A stretch of 49,189 nucleotides of DNA from Oscillospiraceae bacterium (GCA_022797115.1 JAAWKB010000006.1:1-49189); one strand, 5' to 3'. Counted from the first letter of the stretch, positions 30,026-38,693 are shown. Program-made: numbers and translations. Notes: generated by a model not told the origin, from the letters alone.

Positions 30026-30883
30026 TTACGCCTCCTTCTGCCTGCCCAGATACGCCTCAATGACGGCTGGGTTTGCCTGGATATCGTCTGGCGTGCCCTT
30101 GGCGATAATCCTGCCGAAGTTGAGCACGCAGATGCCCTCGCACACGCCCATCACCAGATTCATATCGTGCTCAATGAGCATAATGGCGATCTGGAAGGTA
30201 TCCCGGATCTTGCGGATATTGTTCATCAGCTCCGCCGTCTCCGACGGGTTCATACCCGCCGCAGGCTCGTCCAGAAGCAGCAGGCTGGGCTGCGTCGCCA
30301 GGGCGCGGACAATCTCCAGCCGCCGCTGGGCCCCGTAGGGCAGAGAGCCCGCCTGGTAGCCCGCCATATCCTGCATGTCAAATATAGACAGCAGCTCCAA
30401 AGCTTTCTCATGGGCCTCCCGCTCCTTCTTCCAGTAGGAGGGCAGGCGCAGAATCCCGGACAGCGCGCTGTACTTGGTGTGCTCATGGAGCCCCACCTTC
30501 ACATTGTCCTCCACGGACAGGTTATTGAACAGACGGATATTCTGGAACGTCCGGGCCACGCCCATATGGTTGACCTGGATGGTGCTCTTGCCCGCGGTGT
30601 CCCGGCCGTCGATCATGACGGTGCCCCGGGTAGGCTGGTACACCTTGGTCAGCAGGTTGAATACCGTGGTCTTCCCTGCCCCGTTGGGCCCGATGAGGCC
30701 CGCAATCTCCGTGCGGCCAATCGCCATGTTAAAGTCATCCACCGCCGTGAGCCCGCCAAAGTCGATGCCCAGGTGGCGGCACTCCAAAATAGGCCGCTTA
30801 TCCACGTCCCGCTCTGGGATGATGTTTGTGCTGGGCACCGGCACCAGCTTGGGCTTGGGATAGCTGTTTTTATTCTCACTCAT
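30026..30883 (-). CDS. livG: Branched-chain amino-acid ABC transporter, ATPase LivG
   Basis: 285 residues from ATG 30883; the frame is open upstream but that part lies in livM. Walker A GPNGAGKTT (about 73-81), signature SLPYGAQRRLEIVRALA, Walker B LLLLDEPAAGMNP and H-loop LIEHDM. The FGGLTAVDDFNMAI start and NPAVIEAYLGR end are LivG features. An N-terminal extension of about 30 residues (SENKNSYPKPKLVPVPSTN) precedes the domain. The start overlaps the livM stop by 4 bp (ATGA). Confidence 0.95.
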   Translation of the reverse strand: MSENKNSYPKPKLVPVPSTNIIPERDVDKRPILECRHLGIDFGGLTAVDDFNMAIGRTEIAGLIGPNGAGKTTVFNLLTKVYQPTRGTVMIDGRDTAGKSTIQVNHMGVARTFQNIRLFNNLSVEDNVKVGLHEHTKYSALSGILRLPSYWKKEREAHEKALELLSIFDMQDMAGYQAGSLPYGAQRRLEIVRALATQPSLLLLDEPAAGMNPSETAELMNNIRKIRDTFQIAIMLIEHDMNLVMGVCEGICVLNFGRIIAKGTPDDIQANPAVIEAYLGRQKEA

Positions 30884-31935
30884 TGACCAGCACCCTCCTT
30901 TTTCTTCTTTTTCCGCAGCCGGGCATTGACAAAGTCCTGTACGGCCGGGCTGTTGGTTGCCAGCATCACCAGGATCATGACCACCGCGTACACCAGCATC
31001 CGGTAGTCCGCCAGCCCGCGCATGGCGGGGGTCTCCGGCAGGACGGTGAGGAAGGTTGCAGCCAGGATGGAGCCCCACATCTTCCCCTGCCCGCCCAGCA
31101 CAACAAACACAAGGATGAGGATGGAGGTATTGAAATCAAACTTATTGGCGGTGATGGTATTCTGCCCCAAAGCGAACAGCGTACCCGCCGCACCCGCCAT
31201 GGCGGCGGAGATGACAAACGCCATCAGCTTGTATTTCGTCACCGGGATGCCCACGCTCTCGGCGGCAATCCGGTTATCCCGCAGGGCCATGATGGCCCGC
31301 CCTGCCCGGCTGCCCACCAGATGGAAGATCACCACCAGAATCAGCATCACCAGGACAAACCCGGCAGTAAAGGTGGAAATTTTCTGAATGCCGTTGACGC
31401 CCATGGGGCCGTTGAGGACCATGCGCCCGCCCTCGCCCAGGGCCATCGTGTTGTTGAGGAAGTCGGCGTGGAGGCCCTTGCCGTCCATACCGATATACAG
31501 ATTTTCTACAATGGATTTGATGATCTGGCCAAAGGCCAGGGTGACAATCGCCAGATAGTCGCCGTTGAGGCGCAGCACCGGGATCCCCACCAGCACCCCC
31601 ACCAGAGCGGCAACCAGGGCCCCAGCAACCATGGCGCAGGCCAGCCGCAGGCCGTCAGACCCGATGGGCAGCGCCGCAGCGGCCACCGCCCCCGCGAAGG
31701 CCCCCACGCTCATGAAGCCGCCATGGCCCAGGCTCAGCTCTCCCAGCACGCCTACCGTCAGATTCAGGCTCAAGGCCATTGCCACATAGGCGCAGATGGG
31801 TACCAGCTGGCCCCGCATGGTGGAGGAAAGCATCCCCATGCTGCCCAGCAGCTGCAACACAAGGTATGCGGCAACGACCATGCCGTAGGTGGCAAAGTTG
31901 ACCCGGCTGGCCTTATTCAAGTGAATTCTCTTCAT
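30880..31935 (-). CDS. livM: Branched-chain amino-acid ABC transporter, permease LivM
   Basis: 351 residues, about nine membrane helices. Family segments: YVAMALSLNLTVGVLGELSLGHGGFMSVGAF and the cytosolic EAA-like loop GRAIMALRDNRIAAESVGIPVTKYKLMAFVISAAMAG, each given here as recognised stretches. It forms the membrane channel with LivH for Leu/Ile/Val or related substrates. It starts 10 bp after livH and overlaps livG by 4 bp. Confidence 0.95.
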   Translation of the reverse strand: MKRIHLNKASRVNFATYGMVVAAYLVLQLLGSMGMLSSTMRGQLVPICAYVAMALSLNLTVGVLGELSLGHGGFMSVGAFAGAVAAAALPIGSDGLRLACAMVAGALVAALVGVLVGIPVLRLNGDYLAIVTLAFGQIIKSIVENLYIGMDGKGLHADFLNNTMALGEGGRMVLNGPMGVNGIQKISTFTAGFVLVMLILVVIFHLVGSRAGRAIMALRDNRIAAESVGIPVTKYKLMAFVISAAMAGAAGTLFALGQNTITANKFDFNTSILILVFVVLGGQGKMWGSILAATFLTVLPETPAMRGLADYRMLVYAVVMILVMLATNSPAVQDFVNARLRKKKKKEGAGQ

Positions 31936-31944
31936 ATGCCCACC

Positions 31945-32829
31945 TTACACTTTCTCCCGGACCTGCTTGCCCAGCAGCCCGGTCGGCCTCACCAGCAGCA
32001 CCACAATCAGCACCGCAAATACGATGGCGTTGGAGAGCTGGGTGGAGATATATGCGCTGGCAAAAATCTCAATCAAGCCCAGCAGCACGCCCCCCAGCAA
32101 TGCGCCAGGGATGGAGCCGATCCCACCGAATACGGCGGCGGTAAACGCCTTGATGCCGGGCATGGACCCGGTGGTGGGGGTCAGGTTGGGGTAGGCCGAG
32201 CAGAAGAGCACCCCGGCGATGGCCGCCAGGGCCGAGCCGATTGCAAAGGTCATCGAGATGGTGGCGTTGACATTGATGCCCATCAGCTGGGCGGCAGCCT
32301 TGTCCTCGGAACAGGCCCGCATGGCCTTGCCCAGCTTGGTCCGGCCGGTAAACCAGGTCAGCACCAGCATAATCACCACACAGGCCAGGACTGTGGCAAT
32401 CGCGGCCATGGTGATCTTCAGCTCCCCGCCAAACAGCGCAATGGGCTCGTTGGAGAAGAGGGAGGGGAACATCTTGATATTGGAGGACCACAGCAGCTGG
32501 GCCCCGTTTTGCAGGAAGTAGCTCACGCCGATGGCGGTGATCAGCACCGCCAGGGAGGTCGCCTGCCGCAAGGGCTTGTAGGCCAGCCGTTCAATCACGA
32601 TACCCAGGGCAGTACATACCACCATGGCAAGCAGCACGCCCACCAGGGGCGGCAGGCTGAAGGAGGAAACGGCAAAAAAACAGATATACGCGCCCAACAT
32701 GATGACGTCGCCATGGGCGAAGTTGAGCATCTTGGCGATGCCGTAGACCATGGTGTAACCCAGGGCGATGATGGCGTAGACGCTGCCCAGGCTGATGCCG
32801 TTGATCAAATGGTTGAGAAAAATCAGCAA
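31945..32829 (-). CDS. livH: Branched-chain amino-acid ABC transporter, permease LivH
   Basis: 294 residues with about eight helices. LNHLINGISLGSVYAIIALG and YTMVYGIAKMLNFAHGD at the N-terminus are the LivH signature; the coupling loop GKAMRACSEDKAAAQLMGIN is present. The start is a TTG (32829) with GAGGTG seven bases upstream. It follows livK after about 195 bp that contain a long hairpin, and it heads the permease/ATPase part of the operon. Confidence 0.94.
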   Translation of the reverse strand: MLIFLNHLINGISLGSVYAIIALGYTMVYGIAKMLNFAHGDVIMLGAYICFFAVSSFSLPPLVGVLLAMVVCTALGIVIERLAYKPLRQATSLAVLITAIGVSYFLQNGAQLLWSSNIKMFPSLFSNEPIALFGGELKITMAAIATVLACVVIMLVLTWFTGRTKLGKAMRACSEDKAAAQLMGINVNATISMTFAIGSALAAIAGVLFCSAYPNLTPTTGSMPGIKAFTAAVFGGIGSIPGALLGGVLLGLIEIFASAYISTQLSNAIVFAVLIVVLLVRPTGLLGKQVREKV

Positions 32830-32939
32830 AAAGACACACCTCGTTTTCTATAAGGTTCAGGCCCATCGGAAGTCCGCCGGGTGCGGGCCGGGGGATTTCC
32901 GACAAGCCTGACGCAGGGCTGTGGGGAAAATGCAGAAGG

Positions 32940-33003
32940 GAGAGGGCTGCCGGGCTGCCGCCCAGCCAAAGGCTGGACGGACAGCCCCTCCGGCAGTCCT
33001 CTC
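32940..33003 (-). terminator. 64-nt hairpin between livK and livH
   Basis: Outer arms of 14 nt (32940-32953 with 32990-33003, one mismatch) enclose an inner stem of about 14 bp around a 3-nt loop (GGCTGG/CCAGCC core). It begins 22 nt after the livK stop and has no T-run. Such hairpins at the end of a binding-protein gene stabilise its mRNA and let only part of the transcripts reach the permease genes, which explains higher LivK amounts (inference). Confidence 0.7.
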
Positions 33004-33024
33004 GGGCAATTGGGAAAAATGGGG

Positions 33025-34245
33025 TTAGTCCATACCCACGTAAGCGCCATCCTGGATGTACATGCCCTTGGGGGTCTTGGAGACCGCACCGGTATCCGCC
33101 CAGGTCATGGACTCGCCGGTCAGGCCGTCAAAGGTCATGGTGGTGAAGTTGTCAATCAGAATGTCGCACAGGTCGCTGGCGCTGGTGTCGGCGGAGACCA
33201 CCTCGCCCTGCAGGGCGTTGTAGATGGCATACACACAGTCATAGGCGTCGGCGGCGAACTGGTTGGGGATGTCGCCGTACTTCTCCTGGTACTTCTTTAC
33301 AAAGCTCTTGGTAGCCTCGTCCTCAGCGTCGGCATTGAAGGGGGTCAGCAGCATGACGCCCTCGGCCAGGGAGGTATCAAAGCCCTGCACGGAGAGGATA
33401 CCGTCCATGCCGTCCACGCCGAAGTACTTGGGATTGTAGCCGGCAGCGTTGGCCTGGGTGAGGATCAGGGCGTTGGCCTCATAGTAGGTGGGCAGGTAGA
33501 CCAGATCCGCGCCGTTGTTCTTCGCGTCGGCAATCTGGACGGAGAAGTCGGTCTGGCTGTCAGTCGTAAAGGTGGTGGTGGAGACGATCTCCAGGCCCAG
33601 CTCGGCGGCCTTGGCGGCAAAGCTGTTGTAGATCCCGGTGGAGTAGATGTCGTCGTTCTTATAGATGACGGCAATCTTGCTGCCCAGGCCGTTGTCCTTG
33701 ATGTACTGGGCGGAGGCGCTGCCCTGGTTGGGGTCGACGAAGCACATCTGGAAGACGTTGTCCCGGCGGTTGATGTCCACGGTGCCGGTCAGGGGGTTCG
33801 CCACGCCGCCGATGACATCGGTGGAGGAAGCGGACGGGGTCAGGTAGAACATGTGGTCAGCGTTGCTCTCCGCAGCGGTGGCCGCGCCCGGGCCGGAGGT
33901 GACGGAGCCCAGGAACACCTGCATCCCCCAGTCCTTGAGGGTGTTGTAGGCGTTGACGGACTTCTCAGGGTCGTGGGCGTCGTCCTCATAGCGCAGATCG
34001 ATCTGGAGGCCGCCCAGGGCGTTGATCTCCTCGGCGGCGATCTCCGCGCCGCCCTTGGCCGCGTTGCCGTAGATGGCCGCACCACCGGTCAGGGGGCCTA
34101 CCCCACCGATCTTAATGGTGGCCGCGCCGCTGCCGGAGGGCTGGCTGCCGCCATCGCTGGGGGTTTTGCCCTGGTTGTTGCCGCCGCAGGCCACAAGGCC
34201 CATGGTCATAACAACCGCCAGAAGCATGGCAAGAAACTTCTTCAT
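33025..34245 (-). CDS. livK: Branched-chain amino-acid binding lipoprotein LivK
   Basis: 406 residues from ATG 34245 (AGGAG nine bases upstream; the frame is open further upstream but without signal or ribosome site). Lipoprotein signal with lipobox LVAC (Cys about 20), a Gly/Ser/Pro linker and a type I periplasmic-binding fold: IKIGGVGPLTGGAAIYGN, GGAEIAAEEINALGG, YLTPSASSTDV, IAVIYKNDDIYSTG, FAADAYDCVYAIY. It captures the substrate outside the membrane and delivers it to LivHM. It is the first gene of livKHMGF; a TTGACT/TATCAT promoter is at 34382-34410. Substrate preference cannot be read from sequence. Confidence 0.95.
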   Translation of the reverse strand: MKKFLAMLLAVVMTMGLVACGGNNQGKTPSDGGSQPSGSGAATIKIGGVGPLTGGAAIYGNAAKGGAEIAAEEINALGGLQIDLRYEDDAHDPEKSVNAYNTLKDWGMQVFLGSVTSGPGAATAAESNADHMFYLTPSASSTDVIGGVANPLTGTVDINRRDNVFQMCFVDPNQGSASAQYIKDNGLGSKIAVIYKNDDIYSTGIYNSFAAKAAELGLEIVSTTTFTTDSQTDFSVQIADAKNNGADLVYLPTYYEANALILTQANAAGYNPKYFGVDGMDGILSVQGFDTSLAEGVMLLTPFNADAEDEATKSFVKKYQEKYGDIPNQFAADAYDCVYAIYNALQGEVVSADTSASDLCDILIDNFTTMTFDGLTGESMTWADTGAVSKTPKGMYIQDGAYVGMD

Positions 34246-34381
34246 ACTGCATGACTCCTTTTCATAATGTATGTGTTCATCCAGGATGCGCCCGGGCCGC
34301 CGCCGGGACCGTGCCAATTCTACCGCACGCCCCCACAGGCGCACACGTCCCCTAGGGATACGCCCCGCAGATGGTAGGTAC

Positions 34382-34410
34382 ATGATAAAACCTAATCCCC
34401 TAAAAGTCAA
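34382..34410 (-). promoter_or_regulatory. SigA-type promoter of the liv operon
   Basis: Minus-strand -35 TTGACT (34405-34410), 17-bp spacer, -10 TATCAT (34382-34387), leaving a leader of about 130 nt before livK. Confidence 0.65.
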
Positions 34411-34537
34411 CTGTCATTCTATACACAAATTGTTCACGGTTTGCGCCCGGACTTTATTGCCATTTCACACAAAATCCCCCGTTTTTTCCCTCCAACTTGC
34501 CCAAGCACACAGATTCTCCTTCTAAATTTCGGCTTCT

Positions 34538-34562
34538 TATATATGAATTTTTCTCATATATA
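34538..34562. promoter_or_regulatory. AT-rich inverted repeat between liv and blaI-type promoters
   Basis: TATATATGA (34538-34546) and TCATATATA (34554-34562) are perfect 9-bp arms with a 7-bp centre. It lies between the two divergent promoters, 36 bp upstream of the blaI-type -35. It could be an operator or a divergent terminator-like structure. Otherwise the non-coding stretch 34246-34681 holds only the two promoters and the BlaI-type operator. Confidence 0.45.
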
Positions 34563-34597
34563 GACAAGGATTGGTCATAGACCCTGGAAAAGACTGG

Positions 34598-34644
34598 TTG
34601 ACAGCTGTAAATCTATGTGGTATATTAAGTTTACATATGTGAAC
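34598..34644 (+). promoter_or_regulatory. Promoter and BlaI/MecI-type operator of the blaI-M56 operon
   Basis: Perfect -35 TTGACA (34598-34603), 17-bp spacer, -10 TATATT (34621-34626). Directly downstream, at the start site, GTTTACATATGTGAAC (34629-34644) is a near-perfect 16-bp palindrome with the ACATATGT core of BlaI/MecI operators, so the repressor encoded next should bind it. Confidence 0.8.
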
Positions 34645-34681
34645 CGGCGGCGCAGGCGCACCGCCCGAGAGGATGAGAACC

Positions 34682-35068
34682 ATGTCCCACAATCAGATTT
34701 CCCTCTCCGCCGGGGAGTGGCAGGTCATGGAACGCCTGTGGGAGCAGTCCCCCCGGACCCTGATGGAGCTCGTCCGGGAGCTCTCCCCTGCCACAGGCTG
34801 GCACAAGTCCACCATTGTCACTATGGTGGGGCGGCTGGAGGCAAAGGGCGCCGTTACCTACCAGGAGGGCGGACGGGCACGGCTCTACAGCCCCACCATC
34901 TCCCGCAATCAGGCGGCTTTACAGGAGACGGAGTCCCTGCTGCACCGGATTTACCAGGGCAGCGTAGGGACGATGGTGAACACACTGGCGGACGGCAGGG
35001 GCCTGAGCGAACAGGATCTGGCTGAGCTGGCCGCTATCCTGGAAAAAGCAAGGGGGGAGCGGACATGA
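34682..35068 (+). CDS. BlaI/MecI/CopY-family transcriptional repressor
   Basis: 128 residues from ATG 34682 (GAGAGG nine bases upstream; an ATG at 34673 has no spacing). Winged helix-turn-helix: LSAGEWQVMERLWEQSPRTLMELVREL, then KSTIVTMVGRLEAKGAVTYQEGGRARLYSPTI. A C-terminal dimerisation segment includes the region that BlaR1/MecR1-type proteases cleave or trigger. It represses its own operon through the site at 34629-34644. It overlaps the M56 gene by 4 bp, a classic repressor/antirepressor coupling. Confidence 0.93.
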   Translation: MSHNQISLSAGEWQVMERLWEQSPRTLMELVRELSPATGWHKSTIVTMVGRLEAKGAVTYQEGGRARLYSPTISRNQAALQETESLLHRIYQGSVGTMVNTLADGRGLSEQDLAELAAILEKARGERT

Positions 35069-37641
35069 AGGAGATCCTCCTTACGTCCTCCTTCCTCATC
35101 CTTGCCCTCTCCCTGCTGCGCCGCCTGCTCCGGGGAAGGATCAGCCCCACACTGCAATACGCACTGTGGCTGCTGGTTGCGGCGCGGCTGCTGATCCCCG
35201 GCTCCCTGTTCCCCTCGCCGGTAAGCGTCGTGGGCGCTGCCAGCAATCTGCAAACCGCCCTCCAGGAGGCCGTCTCTGACCGGCAGACCGTCAGCGCGGC
35301 CCCGCGCCCGAATCTCCAGCCTAACGCACCGGCGGCACCCCCACCTCCGGAAAACATATCCTCTGGTGGGGATATCAGACGGACAGTCCCGTGGCCCGCC
35401 TTGGTTTGGGGGATTGGAGCGGGCTTGACCGGAACGGCGCTGGCTGTGTCCAACTTGGCCTTTGCTGTCCGCCTGCACAGGGGCCGGAAACGGATGCACC
35501 TGCCGCCGGAATTCGGGCGGCTCCCTGTGTACCTCATGGAGGGTCTGGTCTCGCCGTGCCTCTTCGGCCTGCTGCGTCCCGCTGTCTATGTCAATGAAAT
35601 GGCGCTGGAAAAGGCCCACTTTGTCCATATCCTGGTCCACGAACAGACCCATTTCCGCCATGGGGATCATCTATGGGCCGTCTTGCGGGGCGTATGCCTG
35701 ACCGTCTACTGGTTCAATCCCCTGGTATGGCTGGCGGCAGCTCTGAGCCGCAGGGACTGTGAGCTGGCCTGCGATGACGGCGCAATCCGCCGCCTGGGGG
35801 AGGAAAAGCGGCTGGACTATGGCGCGACACTGCTGCGCATGGTACCGGCAGGCCGCTCCCCGGCGGATCTGTTGTGTACAGCCACCACAATGACCGCCGG
35901 AAAACGCACCATGAAGGAGCGCATCTCCCTCATTGCCCACCGGCCGCGGATGCTGCGCCTGACCCTGGCCGCTGTGGCATTGTTGATCTGCTGCCTGGTG
36001 GCAGTCACCTTTGGCGGACGGGCGGCAGCTGTCGCGCCTGACCCTGCGCCGCCCGCCAATAACGGGGATGGACCCGCAGATGACCCGACCGCATCCCCGG
36101 TGGAACCGGCTCCCTCCCCTGCCCAGACGGCAACCGCTGTACTGCTGGAGAACGTCAGCTATCTCCATCCCAGCGGCCTCTTTTCCCTGGCCATACCAGA
36201 GCCTTGGCTTGGGGCGGTACTCTGTGTCCAGACGGAGGACGGCGCAGCCTTCTACGACGCAGATCGCTATCAGCCGGAAACAGAGGACGGCTGGCTCATG
36301 AGCGTAGTCCCCACCCCCACCAGCTGGGCGGACACATACCACCGCAACGACTACATCCTGGAGGGCTTCGATTTCAACGGCAGCCCCTATGTCTACGTCC
36401 TGGACATCAACCAGGAGACGGAGCTGGCAGACGAGCAGTACATGGGCCTGTTCACCCAGGCGGAAGGACTGGCGGGCAGTTTCCGGCTGCGGGCCGGCGC
36501 CGCTGCTTTCCCCCGTTTGATTCATGACAATTTCCTGGGCAATATGCCCCTGGCGGTGGCCTACCTTCCCTATCTCCGCTGGAGCGATTACCGGGACATC
36601 TATGGTGAAGATGAGCTGTCCAGGCTGCTGGAGGCGCTATACGCCTTTATCCGGGACAACGATGTCAGCTGGGGGCAGGTCCACGATATCCTCTCCAACC
36701 GTTTCTGGGATGACCCCACCATTGATGGGGCATACGCCACCGGAATTCAGGAAGGGATTCTATGGCAGCTGTATGAAAAGGACCCCCAGCGTTTCGTCTC
36801 CGTGCTGGGCAGCGTGTACCTGACAGAGGATGAGCGCGCCGGTGTGGTGAGCTGGCTGCGTTTCCCCCTCAGCGATACCCTGGGGCGGACATTGGACGCC
36901 CCCCTGACAGACACAGAAATCTATCAGCTCCTGGGCATCGCGCCCTCTGTCAACGGCGTGACTGCCAATTTTACCGACGTAACCCTGCGGGCCGCCGGGG
37001 AAAGTTTCCAGCTCCTCCCGGTGGGGACGGCGGGCATCTACGCCGTAACCTACGCCTCATCTGACGCTTCTGTCGCCGCCGTGGACAGCAGCGGCACCGT
37101 TACCGCCCTCTCCCCCGGCCGCACCGTCATCTCTATGCACTTTGAGGGCAATGCAGGCCAACAGGACTTCTCCTGCACCGTGCGGTGCGTATGGGATGGC
37201 GCGGACAGCCAGCAATCAGAAATACTTTACAGTGAAGAAATTGCAGACTGGGAAACGTGGTTGGAGGACTATGTGGCCGCTGCCCCCGCCTCCCCTGGCG
37301 GGGAGCTTTACTATGACAGTATGGATGAGCTGGGCCTGGATACTGCAATATCCCGGCAGCTCCATGAGGACGCGCTGGCCTATTTGGGCGGCGCATTAGA
37401 CGAAGATCTCCTGAATGTTACCCCCAACTGGTGGTATGTCTCTGATCCGGACCTGCCATCCCAGGTAACGGTCCGCTATGTTCTCAAGGTCACAGCCGGC
37501 CTGCCCCTGCCCAACGGGCTCTACAGCACCACGCGGGAGAGCGGTGAGCTGGAGGCAACCTTTTCGGCTATGTCCATCCTCAATGCCCAGAACATGATCC
37601 GGTTTGACGCGATGGCGCGGCAACATCCGCAGATCAGATAG
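35065..37641 (+). CDS. M56 (BlaR1/MecR1-like) membrane protease with Big-type extracellular sensor
   Basis: 858 residues. The membrane protease half has helices at about 5-20, 30-48 and 112-136, the zinc motif HEQTH (192-196) with the downstream acid region CELACDDGAIRR (about 232-243), and a fourth helix (299-316). This is the BlaR1/MecR1 M56 module that inactivates the cognate BlaI. The extracellular part (about 320-858) is not the penicillin-binding transpeptidase-like sensor: no SxxK/KTG set is seen. Instead there is a Pro/Asp-rich linker, a novel region (about 350-630), a Big-like Ig domain (about 635-710) ending FSCTVRCVW, and a C-terminal segment to 858. It overlaps the repressor gene by 4 bp and precedes a lipoprotein with a related Ig domain. 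The signal sensed is unknown. Confidence 0.88.
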   Translation: MKEILLTSSFLILALSLLRRLLRGRISPTLQYALWLLVAARLLIPGSLFPSPVSVVGAASNLQTALQEAVSDRQTVSAAPRPNLQPNAPAAPPPPENISSGGDIRRTVPWPALVWGIGAGLTGTALAVSNLAFAVRLHRGRKRMHLPPEFGRLPVYLMEGLVSPCLFGLLRPAVYVNEMALEKAHFVHILVHEQTHFRHGDHLWAVLRGVCLTVYWFNPLVWLAAALSRRDCELACDDGAIRRLGEEKRLDYGATLLRMVPAGRSPADLLCTATTMTAGKRTMKERISLIAHRPRMLRLTLAAVALLICCLVAVTFGGRAAAVAPDPAPPANNGDGPADDPTASPVEPAPSPAQTATAVLLENVSYLHPSGLFSLAIPEPWLGAVLCVQTEDGAAFYDADRYQPETEDGWLMSVVPTPTSWADTYHRNDYILEGFDFNGSPYVYVLDINQETELADEQYMGLFTQAEGLAGSFRLRAGAAAFPRLIHDNFLGNMPLAVAYLPYLRWSDYRDIYGEDELSRLLEALYAFIRDNDVSWGQVHDILSNRFWDDPTIDGAYATGIQEGILWQLYEKDPQRFVSVLGSVYLTEDERAGVVSWLRFPLSDTLGRTLDAPLTDTEIYQLLGIAPSVNGVTANFTDVTLRAAGESFQLLPVGTAGIYAVTYASSDASVAAVDSSGTVTALSPGRTVISMHFEGNAGQQDFSCTVRCVWDGADSQQSEILYSEEIADWETWLEDYVAAAPASPGGELYYDSMDELGLDTAISRQLHEDALAYLGGALDEDLLNVTPNWWYVSDPDLPSQVTVRYVLKVTAGLPLPNGLYSTTRESGELEATFSAMSILNAQNMIRFDAMARQHPQIR

Positions 37642-37655
37642 AAAGGATTGACAAC

Positions 37656-38549
37656 ATGAAGAAGCATATGATTATGTTCCTGTGCGCCCTGTTTTTTACA
37701 CTGACCGCCTGCGGCCAGAACCAGGGCATCCATACGCCGGAGACGGAACCGGAGCACCACCCCTCTGCCGGTGCTGCCAATACAGAAAAACACCACTCCG
37801 GCAGCGAGGAACCCACACATCATCCCTCCCCTGCGGAGCCCATCCTGCCGGACCCGTCCGCTGCCCAGTCCATCCGGGAGCAGCTCCGGCAGGGCATCAG
37901 CGCAAAGGAGTGGCTGCCCCTGCTGGCGGAGATCTCCTGGGGGGATCTGTATGTGCCGGGGGATGAAACGGATTGGACCATGGCTGCACTGGAGGCCATC
38001 CACAGCTATGCGGCGGAGACGGACTCTCCCCTGCCGGAGGAAGAGTACCGCCTCCTGCTCTCCTGCACCGGCGGGCTGGACGGGGCGTACTCCGAGTTCT
38101 ACGCAGGGGAGCTCTACAGCCTGTATGTCCGGAACCCCACCCTCTTTGCACGCATCACGCTGGACGAGCTGTCCCCGGAGCAGCAGGAGCAGACGATTGG
38201 CCTCCTGCTCTACGACTGGGGCTATTACCACAGCCTGGACGACAGCCTGCCCTACGAGGAACGGATGGCTGCTCTGACCAGCCGCCTGGAGGAAGACAAA
38301 CAGGGGGCGCTGAACGCCAGCCCGGATGTGATGCTCTTCTGGTACGAGGGCCAGAGTGCAGCCTTCCTGCCGGTGAACTCCACCGGGATCTACTCCGCCT
38401 CCTACAGCTCCGACCGTCCGGAGGTGGCCGTGGCGGACATGTCCGGCACCGTCACTGCTGTGGGGCCCGGCAGCGCGGTGATTACCCTGCATTTTGAGGG
38501 GGACGGCCTTACCCAGGACTTCACCTGCGCTGTACGCTGCGCCTGGTGA
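37656..38549 (+). CDS. Lipoprotein with Big-like domain, partner of the M56 sensor
   Basis: 297 residues. Lipobox LTAC (Cys about 19) and a His/Pro/Glu-rich linker (HPSAGAANTEKHHSGSEEPTHH) lead to a helical middle region (about 70-200) that resembles the region just before the Ig domain in the M56 protein (LYSLYVRNPTLFARIT against LWQLYEKDPQRFVSVL). The C-terminal Big-like domain (about 210-297) has STGIYSASYSSDRPEVAVAD, GTVTAVGPGSAVITLHFEG and ends FTCAVRCAW. It starts 14 bp after the M56 gene, so it belongs to the same operon. It is probably a surface ligand, co-sensor or decoy of the M56 sensor (inference). Confidence 0.82.
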   Translation: MKKHMIMFLCALFFTLTACGQNQGIHTPETEPEHHPSAGAANTEKHHSGSEEPTHHPSPAEPILPDPSAAQSIREQLRQGISAKEWLPLLAEISWGDLYVPGDETDWTMAALEAIHSYAAETDSPLPEEEYRLLLSCTGGLDGAYSEFYAGELYSLYVRNPTLFARITLDELSPEQQEQTIGLLLYDWGYYHSLDDSLPYEERMAALTSRLEEDKQGALNASPDVMLFWYEGQSAAFLPVNSTGIYSASYSSDRPEVAVADMSGTVTAVGPGSAVITLHFEGDGLTQDFTCAVRCAW

Positions 38550-38575
38550 GCGGAACCCAACTATACGATATCCCT

Positions 38576-38602
38576 GCCGCCGCATTTCTGCGGCGGCTTT
38601 TT
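38576..38602 (+). terminator. Terminator of the blaI-M56-lipoprotein operon
   Basis: A 9-bp perfect stem GCCGCCGCA with TGCGGCGGC (loop TTTC) followed by TTTTTAT. Confidence 0.9.
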
Positions 38603-38664
38603 ATCTGCCTGCGTTTGACTTCCAAGAAATTTTCAGAAGGAAGACATTGTTTTTTATTTTGCTG

Positions 38665-38693
38665 TTGATTATCTTCCCAAACTGTACTATACT
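38665..38693 (+). promoter_or_regulatory. SigA-type promoter of serC-serA
   Basis: -35 TTGATT (38665-38670), 17-bp spacer, -10 TATACT (38688-38693), about 55 bp before serC. No T-box or other leader structure fits in this short distance. Confidence 0.7.

Noticed and set aside
30826-32853. A 675-codon open frame on the plus strand opposite livG, livM and livH.
   Set aside because: It is the antisense shadow of three clear ABC transporter genes in GC-rich DNA; low-complexity His/Gln/Gly composition, no family, no ribosome site.
32881-34254. A 457-codon open frame on the plus strand opposite livK.
   Set aside because: Gly/Val-rich mirror of the LivK coding sequence with no start signal.
35065-37641. 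Naming the M56 gene blaR1 or mecR1.
   Set aside because: The protease part fits, but the ectodomain lacks the beta-lactam-binding transpeptidase motifs, so the symbol would mislead.
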